Shown one piece after another: positions 56,361 to 64,000 of a stretch of 64,000 bases of DNA. The DNA is taken from NCBI GenBank assembly GCA_004352715.1, contig SCFE01000011.1, forward strand, positions 1,941,796-2,005,795, given 5' to 3'. The stretch's first letter is position 1. Every line of letters starts with the position of its first letter. The notes beneath the pieces were generated by a model. That model searched no databases. It saw only the letters and a program-made list of their open reading frames with translations, and was not told the origin of the DNA. The position numbers and the translations under genes are program-made. This stretch comes from Hofstenia miamia. Taxonomy: Eukaryota > Xenacoelomorpha > Acoela.

Positions 56361-57715
56361 TGTATAATTTTTTGTATCTAAAGGGTCACTTTTTTATATA
56401 ACGATAAACCAGTCAATTTTAATTGGAACTCTGCAACATATTTTGTTACATGTGACAAATTTCAAAACTATATTAACATTGGTAATTGTTTTAGTCGTAT
56501 TGCAGCTTTGGGTAATTTCCAGGTTTGTGGAACAGCATTTATGCCCATTCCCAGCCTATCCTACGTCAGACTTGTCTCATCTCATCCCAAACGTCCCATA
56601 ACAGAATGTGACACAAGGAAACGAAACGCCCCTATACAAATCTATAGGCAATTGCTATACGGCCGTATTTCCAGTCCTACATGCCTAAACAGGCTTACGC
56701 AAGTTTATTGATGTAATGGCTCTAAGTTTGAGAAACAGTGGTTCACACCTAATTCGAAATTGCAAACACATACCAAGTTCTTTATCCTCCCAATAGCAAG
56801 TAATATATGCAACAACATACAGCATTCGTAATATTTCGTTATTCATAAATTGTCTTTATTCCTTTCACGTGTTTTCATTCTTTATTCTTATTAAAATCTA
56901 AATTTCAAACGTATTTAATTTATGGCACATTATCTTCATTTTTAAAGATAGGAAGCCCGACCCGACCCTACTAAACTCGCCACGACCCAACCTGCACATC
57001 GAGCCGACCTTCGTCCACCTATGTCAGTTACATGCATCAATGCTAATGCGTTGCTGCAATATATTACCAAAAGTAAGTAATATACCACATTAAAATAATA
57101 AACTGGTGATTAGTACTTCAGTAGTTTTGCATTTGACAAGAAATTTTAGTAAGAATAAGAAGCAATTAAAATTAGTTAATTTTTCGGAAAGTAATAAGTT
57201 ACGAGTAATATATTACTTATTTATTAGCGATAATGCAATATATTACGTTTTCAATGCAACGCACCAATTACCACTAATTCTGATCTATAATTCTGGCTAT
57301 TATTCTAAACCTTTTCGCCTCTTACAGGTTTCTCTTCCTTCATTAAATTTACTTGCAATCTGGGACATAATTTTAGTTTTTAGGTTCTGCTGCCCATGTG
57401 TTAAATAGATAATAGTGGACATCACAGCTGAGCAGGGGTGATGTGGCAAATCATTGTTGCCATGAACCAATTCATGTTCTCATTTTAGCTTTGATGAATT
57501 TGTTCATATACCTCTATAAAGCAATGTAGCATTGGGAATCAAGCAAAAATCACTAAGAAATTTATTGAAAGTTCTGTGTGAATAGTCGTTATGTTCTGTA
57601 AATATTTGATGCAATGATACACTGATAAATTAGTACAATATTGTCAAGAAAATACGTAAGGAATAGCAAACAATAGTTATTTACAATAGCCTTTAACAAA
57701 TATATAACTAATGCT
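56361..57715. other. Non-coding interval
   Basis: No gene that I can support. The 67-codon frame at 56508-56711 and the 100-codon frame at 57106-57408 resemble nothing known to me. A short GC-rich run rich in CCCGACC lies at about 56956-57012. Confidence 0.45.
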
Positions 57716-58143
57716 GCACAGACAGGGCCTCCTATAGTAATAGGCCTGGAAGCGCATCAAAGCTTCCATAAAAGTGAGGGCTATTGAGGAATAATTACAT
57801 TGAAGCACCTAACGACTATGAAACGATTAGGTTACTGTTTACATTAAAAATAAATGAATATATGAAACACTAATCGTTTATTTAAATTTGGAAAGTTTTT
57901 TTACAAAAGGATTGTTTCTTAATACTAACAATATCATTTAATATCTTGATAATATCCTAGTAACAACATTCAAATAGCATATATCTTTTTCCAGGATCTG
58001 TAAAACTATCGATTGTAACGTTTTACGATTGCAATTGATCAGGGTTTGTCACAAGAATTATCATCCAATCAGAAATAGCCCTCACTTTATGAACGCATCA
58101 TAGCACTTCCAGGCCTGTTACTATAGGAGGCGCTGGCACAGAC
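57716..58143. mobile_element. hAT-type MITE with 8-bp target duplication
   Basis: GCACAGAC at 57716-57723 and again at 58136-58143 flanks a ~412-bp element. Its ends are inverted repeats reading (C)AGGGCCTCCTATAGTAATAG on one side and the complement CAGCGCCTCCTATAGTAACAG on the other. The inverted similarity extends through GGCCTGGAAG and GTGAGGGCTATT. An 8-bp duplication and a CAG-type start are the signature of hAT transposons. Non-coding. Confidence 0.8.
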
Positions 58144-58179
58144 CTTGTATGGATTATTGTCGAGATAGTGTATGATCAC

Positions 58180-58410
58180 TGTTATAAAACTTAAATCCTA
58201 ACCATGATCTTCCGGATATTATTTTTGCTTGGGTATGAAAGATTTAAATTTGTTCTTGAATCTTTAAATTCTTTTGGTAATCGATTTCAGTTATATATTG
58301 CTGTACTTATAAACGATTAGTCTATAATTCATTTATTAAATTTGATAGAAGAAAAGTATTTTTTGATTTAGGACAGTGTCATCTGCATATAGATTGTAAA
58401 GAAGAGATCC
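58180..58410 (-). pseudogene. LINE remnant: 3' end joined to YADD block
   Basis: 58180-58330 resembles the 3' coding end of the LINE at 39.7-39.85 kb (shared ATCCTAACCATGATTT and GGTAATCGATT). The following bases read SLLYNLYADDTVL, an RT catalytic block, on the minus strand. About 1 kb of the intervening LINE is deleted. Confidence 0.65.
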
Positions 58411-59372
58411 TTAATGATTCCTTGATAAACAAATTTTTGCAAATAGTCATTTAGACGATCTAACTGCTTACGTCGTTAGAAAGGCGACAGACATAATTTT
58501 TTAGAAATCAGTGTAACACGTGCTTACTTTGAGCAATCAGCAAAAATATGTTTGGTCTTTATGCATTCTTTAAGAATAAGACTTTAGTGGTAGCTGTACA
58601 TGTATTCTTTCTCTAGGAAACCAAAACGGAATTTTGGAAGAGCGACTCAACCTATTAGCTTCTGTTTATTGTTTGCTTCAAACTTCGCAACTTGCAGAAA
58701 AACAAAAACTAAAACATTAAAATAATGATTTTTATACTCATAATTTGGAACCGGAAAAAAAGTTTTTTTCTTCAAAGCTATGAATATCCAGTAATATTTG
58801 AAATGCTATAATACCTGGGCAAGTTGTTGATCTTACACCAACTATATTTAACTATTTTAACTATTTCACAATACTGTCAAGAACTACATAACCTCGACAA
58901 GAGATTTTTGAATGAAAAACTTGTATCTCAGCTTCCATTTTATAGATTTGTAAAAAATCGCAATTTATTTGAGTTAATTTCTAGGAAAGATTTGCAGTTA
59001 ACTAAAATTATTTCATATTATATAATTGATTTTGAATTTTGCAATTAACCTTTGATACTCCTGTACATACGTGATTGGCGCTTGGTGCATTCTGTTAGAA
59101 CAACGTATTTAGGATTTAAAAATTCAGTTCCATATTAATTTACAAAAAGACAAACATTTCCAATGACAGTATATCCAAAACTTTCTAGCAATTATATTTA
59201 AACTTATATTTTCTTTCTACATTAGCACTAAAATAAATATAAACTTTGCTTCAGTAAACCTTCAAGTTTATTTATTATTAATTAAGTTTGCTTTTAGTGT
59301 GCTTGTATATATGTGAGTGCATGTTTTGCACTAATCCATTTGCAAAGGAGCACTCATTGACCATCATTGAAA
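58411..59372. other. Non-coding, upstream of the monooxygenase
   Basis: No gene supported. A TATATAT at 59306-59312, about 60 bases before the start codon, could be a TATA box, but such strings are common in this AT-rich DNA. Confidence 0.4.
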
Positions 59373-60647
59373 ATGAAAACTAAAAAAGTTGCTTTAATCG
59401 GATCAGGAATGTCTGGTCTACATACTCTTCTAGCTTTTGAAGAAAAGTTGGATAAAAATGAATATTCAGTTGTTTGCTTCGAGAGAATGGCTGATGTAGG
59501 AGGACTCTGGAACTTTACTGAAGATGTTGATATCGATTCAACGGATAACCTTCCAGTTCATAGTGCAATGTACAAAAATCTACTTACTAATACTCCAAGA
59601 GACCTTGTTGAACTTCCCTTTACGAATTTTTTTCATGAAAACGAGCCAAGTTTTCTTCCATGGCAAAGATATCGAGACAGTCTTTGTCAGCTTGCTGAGG
59701 CCTACGATCTTCGAAGACTAATAAAGTTTAGACATTACATTGAAAATGTAACACAGCAAGACAATGGGTTTAAACTTCAGGTTTTGAATTTGAATACTAA
59801 GGAGGAATTCACCGAATATTTTGATTTTGTTGTAGTTGGCACGGGCAGATTCAACATCCCTAACTGGCCTGCCCGTGAGACTAACTTATTAAAATCATTC
59901 AATGGAGTCTACATTCACTCAAAAAACTTTAAAGACCCTGAGTTGTACAAGGATAAAAGAGTTCTTCTTATAGGAAGTGGGATTTCTGTATTGGACATTG
60001 CGGTACTTTTAAAAAAATATGGTGCTAAAAAAATTGTTCTAAACACGAAGCCTAATATAATGTCTAAAAATTGTAAACTTCAATGGGACGACAACTTTTA
60101 CGAAATTCGGCATCCAATTACGGCCGTTTCGGAAAATACAATCACATTTGCGAATGATGCTAAAGAAGAATTTGATACTATAATTGCATGTACAGGATTT
60201 CTAATGAAATATCCATTTTTAGAAGAAAAGCTACAACCTATTGTAAAGGTTCCCTTTTTCCCGCATCTTTATGATGCCATAGTCAGCATTGATTTTCCAA
60301 ATTTACTGTTCGTAGGAATGGTCAACTTTTTCCTAATAAAGCTGACTACGTATACGCAAGGGCTGTACATTGCGAAGTTGCTAAATAACCATATGATAGA
60401 TCTACCAAATAAGGAAAATATGGAGAAGTATATGTTGGAATGGTATCAAAGAATCCCCTTGAATGATGAAGTTTATAGTATTCTGGAGTACCACTTGACT
60501 ACTACGAATTATTGCAAAATTAATTGTGGTAAAAGATTGATTGACAAACGACACTTGAAGTTATGTTTTGATGTCATTCAGCATGCCTTAGCTGGTACAG
60601 ATGTCACAAATATGCAAATGCGTTTATCAGACTATGCTGAACTCTAG
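59373..60647 (+). CDS. Flavin-containing monooxygenase (FMO) family protein
   Basis: A 424-residue FAD/NADPH enzyme of the class B monooxygenase family, which oxygenates soft nucleophiles such as nitrogen or sulfur in amines, thioethers and plant or dietary toxins. The FAD-binding Rossmann motif is GSGMSG (residues 10-15), with ERMADVGGLW following the second strand. The FMO identifying motif FxGxxxHxxxF is exact at 176-186 (FNGVYIHSKNF). The NADPH-binding motif is GSGISV (201-206), where most members have Gly or Ala at the last place. The ATGY-type motif is ACTGF at 272-276. I chose the ATG at 59373, close to the Rossmann strand as in relatives. The length is that of short insect and plant FMOs and lacks the C-terminal membrane anchor of vertebrate FMOs, so a soluble enzyme is likely. 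The gene is free of introns and disruptions, unusual for a eukaryotic FMO. It may be a functional retrocopy or an intron-poor family member. No neighbouring gene suggests its substrate. Confidence 0.92.
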   Translation: MKTKKVALIGSGMSGLHTLLAFEEKLDKNEYSVVCFERMADVGGLWNFTEDVDIDSTDNLPVHSAMYKNLLTNTPRDLVELPFTNFFHENEPSFLPWQRYRDSLCQLAEAYDLRRLIKFRHYIENVTQQDNGFKLQVLNLNTKEEFTEYFDFVVVGTGRFNIPNWPARETNLLKSFNGVYIHSKNFKDPELYKDKRVLLIGSGISVLDIAVLLKKYGAKKIVLNTKPNIMSKNCKLQWDDNFYEIRHPITAVSENTITFANDAKEEFDTIIACTGFLMKYPFLEEKLQPIVKVPFFPHLYDAIVSIDFPNLLFVGMVNFFLIKLTTYTQGLYIAKLLNNHMIDLPNKENMEKYMLEWYQRIPLNDEVYSILEYHLTTTNYCKINCGKRLIDKRHLKLCFDVIQHALAGTDVTNMQMRLSDYAEL

Positions 60648-61681
60648 TCACATAATGATACGAATATATCCGTTGCCAATACTTGATTATTTTTTTCAAA
60701 TCTCAAAGCCCTTTTGAAGGCTTTTCCATTGAACATATTTTTTTTGTCCAATCCAACCCAATCCACTGTCAAAATTTTAGAATGTACTAGGAATCGAATC
60801 AAATTTCTTATGCAACGTACATAACATGATTTTAAATTTCAGATACCTTGCGTTTACTCATAATGCAAGGATTATCAGTGTAAGTATGGTACACCTTATT
60901 TGAGCTCACTCCTTAAATATATTTTCTGTTTTATTCAATTGAATAATTGATGATAATTGATGTACTTACGTTTGTTAACGTTTAGTTCTTATGCTCTTAA
61001 TAATAAAAAACCAACTGTGTTTCCACATCTTCAAGCAATTTTCTCAAAGTCAATTATCAAATTTGTAATCCTGAAGCATTGATACATCTTTTGGTGAAAG
61101 TGCTTGAAAATATTGGTGAAAATCTGTACTAAAGTTTAAGGCTGTTGCAGGTGAAACTCTTTATATGATTCCACAATTTTCATTGCAAATTCAATTTTCT
61201 TAAAAAAAGTAAAAAATTCCTAATATTCCTAATGATCAGGTAATCAAAGAGGTAAAATTCCATGGGAAAATCACTATCCTTAACAGTTTCTTTGTATATA
61301 GATAGAGCACCCAAACCCATGTAGACGTGAAGTGCGCAAAGTCCGCGGTGTTATACCGTTGAAGAAGCCAGGTCAAGAAAATTCCACAAAGGAATGCCTC
61401 AATGGGACAGCGCCGATTTGCAGTTTAAAAACATGGTGTCTTAACATTTCGGATACTTTTTTGTCAGTTATAAGCGTTTAATTTTTTTCAAGAAGGAAAA
61501 AACTTCAAAAATTCCTAAGCAGTTTAATCCTAATTCCGCCCAATATGTTGGTAAAGAAAATGCAAAGTATATTAAATGTATGTCTGATAATTCCAAATCT
61601 TACAAGACGTCTAAACTACGATCATTGATAGTTTCACAATACTAAATACTGGTATTAATTCAACTATATGACATTTCCAAA
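60648..61681. other. 3' region of the monooxygenase and non-coding sequence
   Basis: About 1 kb without a gene. AATAAA at 61002-61007, 355 bases after the stop, is a candidate poly(A) signal. Confidence 0.45.
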
Positions 61682-62723
61682 TCAACCGCTAAGAGACATA
61701 CAACGTGTAATTCGGTAGAATTCTGATATGCGTTCAACGGATGTAAAGAACTTTTCAATAAATTGACTTTTTTTCACAAAATGCAGTTTGAGGTGATGGA
61801 TTAAGGGCAGCATTAGATGAGCGACGGAGAACATTATCAGATAACCATTTTGGCGGAGATTTTGAAAGATTGTATAAAAATCTTCAGTTACTTTTTGATA
61901 AGAAGATGATAGGCGGACGGCTCGGGAAAATAAGTTAAGAGGAATAGATAGCTTATATTTTTCAGAACAGTAGAAATTGAAGGGGATATATAACCCAGTG
62001 TTTGAGGGTTTGATGTAGAGAAGAAGTTTCAAACGAAGAGGAAGCTCGGTAAAAGAAACATCAAGGAAATTGAGATGACATTGGTTTCTGTTTCTTGAGT
62101 AAGTTGAATTGAAGGAAGGAATGAGTTGAGGAAGTGAAGAAATTCGTCAACTTGATTTTGATTGTCCATTAGACAAAAGATATCGTCGGACGTATCGCAC
62201 GTATAACGAAGGAAGATTACATGTAGAGAATTTTGATTCAATGATGTCCATAGCAAAGTTGGCGAATGTTGGGCCTAGGGGGATCCCATAGCCATGCCAT
62301 CATGCTGGTGATCAAGTTCATTGTTGAAAGAGAAAATAATATTTGATGAAGCGAGGTGAAGTAATTTTCGAAATGTAGAATTATCGAAGGGAAAAGGATC
62401 TGAAGGCGTAAGACTAATAATGTGATCGATGGTTTTGGAGATGGGAATTGAAGTGAAAATAGTTTTGACATCATAGCTGACAATGATTTTATTAAAAGGA
62501 TTGATATCTTTGATTTTTGCGAGGGAATCAAATGTGTCTTCTAAGATAAATGAAGGATTTAAGACGTTCATCAAGCCACTTAGATAATGTTTGAGTGTGA
62601 GCTATAACCATATACATGATGGGGCGATAAGGAGGAGATTTAGAGTCCTTATGAATTTTGCAAACACCATAGAGGCGAGGAGGCTGAGATCCAGTAGAAT
62701 GGAAGTTTTTATATATATATATA
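61682..62723 (-). pseudogene. Penelope-like element reverse transcriptase, frame-broken
   Basis: On the minus strand, from high to low coordinates: PPRLYGVCKIHKDSKSPPYRPI (about 62690-62625; the PKIHK block), then in another frame IIVSYDVKTIFTSIPI, DGMAMGSP (about 62290), in the next frame LGPTFANFAMDIIE, then DTSDDIFCLMDNQNQVDEF (about 62200-62150, carrying the DD of the YVDD block). Last come LLYIKPSNTGLYIPF and the basic C-terminal part to 61682. The order identifies a Penelope-like retroelement. At least three frame changes (for example one base at 62279) make it inactive. The N-terminal part runs into the N gap. No GIY-YIG endonuclease is visible before the frame ends at 61682. Confidence 0.85.
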
Positions 62724-62924
62724 NNNNNNNNNNNNNNNNNNNNNNNNNNNNNNNNNNNNNNNNNNNNNNNNNNNNNNNNNNNNNNNNNNNNNNNNNNNNN
62801 NNNNNNNNNNNNNNNNNNNNNNNNNNNNNNNNNNNNNNNNNNNNNNNNNNNNNNNNNNNNNNNNNNNNNNNNNNNNNNNNNNNNNNNNNNNNNNNNNNNN
62901 NNNNNNNNNNNNNNNNNNNNNNNN
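62724..62924. other. Assembly gap, 201 N
   Basis: Flanked by (TA)n on the left and a run of C on the right, so low complexity probably caused the gap. Confidence 0.98.
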
Positions 62925-63636
62925 CTACCCCCCCCCCCCAAAAGGTCACGTGAGGTCAAATGGCTATAACTCACATATTTCTTATCATAGAAAGGTGATA
63001 TTGCTGTCAAAAGATGCAGAATACACAAGTTTATATCTATCCTAAAAGGACCTTTTTTTCTAAATTTAGAAGTTTTCAAGAAAATCAAAAAAATGTGTTT
63101 TCATCATTCAGATACATTTTGTTCGAATTTTTCCTAGAAAAGGAATAGCTGTTTTATAACAGTTTCGTTTACTTCTATAGTGAGTTTTATCATTATACAA
63201 TAGAAAATATTGCATTCTCTATTCTTGGAGGGCTTTCTGATATTATTCTAGTCTGACAGCCGTCTAAAAATAGTCCATCAAGTATATTTGGATGAGTTTC
63301 TGGTATATATATTATAGCTTTCTTCTCTGTATTTCTGTTCTATACATTATATCTTTCTACTATATATCTTTAGACAGTCAGTACTCTACCAATTCTTATT
63401 CAATTCCTTAGCTCTTTTCACCATTCTTTAGAGCTCCTTTAGTTCTATATCCCAATTTTTCTATTATATTTATAATTACTATTCCCTTTCCGTTATTAAT
63501 GCTTTAATTTATTATAACTTTCTTTAATGGTTTTTCGACTATACCAACTGACCGATTTCAGAATCCTTTAGTTCCGCGACTTTTCACCTTATGGACTAGG
63601 GCTACATATCAAAATGTACGCAATCACTAGTTCTAT
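62925..63636. other. Non-coding interval
   Basis: Begins with a run of C (62928-62939). Then AT-rich sequence with no gene that I can support. Confidence 0.45.
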
Positions 63637-64000
63637 GTGAAACACTTTTTTAATTTTCGAATTTATCGATACTGGTTTGTCTATACTGCTCTTCGTTTTG
63701 CTAAAAGAGTTTCCACACCAGTACCTCTTTCATCCAAGTTACCTGATCAACAGCCTTCAACCTCATCACAAACAGCTTCATTTTTTGCTAGTGACTCAGA
63801 AACCTCCAGTGTTGATACTAACAGTGATAATAGCTATGAACTACCTCCAAAAGCTACCAAGCTGTGCCAAAATCGACAATCTTATCGCTATTTAGCTCAA
63901 TGCTGTGACAGATACAATGTGTCTGATCGAGTTGGTGCAGCCTTGCAACAAGTGTTTTGATGGATCATGGCGTTGTTGGAAATGAAAATCAAGCTATGGC
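63637..64000 (+). pseudogene. Start of an unidentified, probably transposon-derived coding region
   Basis: The frame reads a Ser/Thr-rich, acidic linker (STSSQTASFF, SETSSVDTNSDNSYELPP) and then a denser segment, YLAQCCDRYNVSDRVGAALQ. I recall a similar DRYGVSDRAAAAIA..VL.D.G motif from uncharacterised, multi-copy proteins of arthropods and other invertebrates, but cannot name the family. After AALQQ the reading must shift by one base, since VLMDHGVVGNENQAM continues in the next frame to the window edge. So the copy is broken or the sequence has an error at about 63950. The first residues (MKHFFNFRIYRYW) are probably not part of it. Confidence 0.45.

Noticed and set aside
57106-57408. 100-codon frame with hydrophobic C-terminus
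   Set aside because: Compositional artefact of AT-rich DNA; no motif, no start context and no relative known to me.

Overview
The window is AT-rich animal nuclear DNA. Most of it is layered transposable-element debris around a few compact single-copy genes. The genes that look intact are a SLIRP-like mitochondrial RNA-binding protein (2274-2645, minus), the copper chaperone COX17 (52083-52301, plus) and a flavin-containing monooxygenase (59373-60647, plus). The mix of P-element/THAP, Tc1, Penelope-like, several LINE and Ty3/Gypsy-like elements, together with strong CpG loss in part of the window, fits an invertebrate with mosaic DNA methylation, most likely an arthropod. The species cannot be named from the sequence. 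Four N runs and one smaller N run interrupt it (18094-19093, 19867-19983, 21030-22029, 43906-44905, 62724-62924). Three are exactly 1000 N, so those gap sizes are nominal.

Region by region: 1-4.1 kb holds LINE remnants on the minus strand, a tiny piggyBac-like insertion, a hAT-like tail fragment and the SLIRP gene. 6.1-13.2 kb is non-coding, with several fold-back elements, a dead retrocopy of the helicase UAP56/DDX39B and a solo LTR. 13.8-31.0 kb is a nest of two related LTR retrotransposon subfamilies (called A and B here), with a decayed Tc1 copy between them. 33.1-36.0 kb is a broken minus-strand Gypsy element whose gag is split by a solo A-type LTR. 36.5-38.3 kb is a well-preserved Tc1-like element with a mutated catalytic residue. 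39.5-42.1 kb is a LINE on the minus strand. 43.35-49.19 kb is a P-element-like THAP transposase pseudogene between two direct copies of a ~650-bp repeat. 49.3-64 kb carries fold-back elements, COX17, Penelope-like and LINE fragments, a hAT-type miniature element with a perfect 8-bp target duplication, the monooxygenase, and at the right edge the start of a conserved but unidentified, probably transposon-derived, coding region.

The observation I rate highest is at 43353-49190. Two direct copies of a repeat that has its own inverted ends bracket a THAP/P-type transposase, and the outermost ends are flanked by the same 9-bp sequence ACAAATTAA. The inner edge of the right copy is not. This suggests that the whole 5.8-kb block moved as one unit, like a composite transposon.

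The second is a CpG desert. From about 7.4 to 39.6 kb the background sequence has almost no CpG, while the younger insertions inside it and both flanks keep CpG. The older Tc1 copy has lost arginine codons, and gained a stop, by CpG-to-TpG/CpA change relative to the younger copy. This points to a germline-methylated retrotransposon domain with fairly sharp edges.

The real host genes show no functional linkage beyond two of them (SLIRP, COX17) acting in mitochondrial cytochrome oxidase expression or assembly. They are 50 kb apart and this is probably coincidence.
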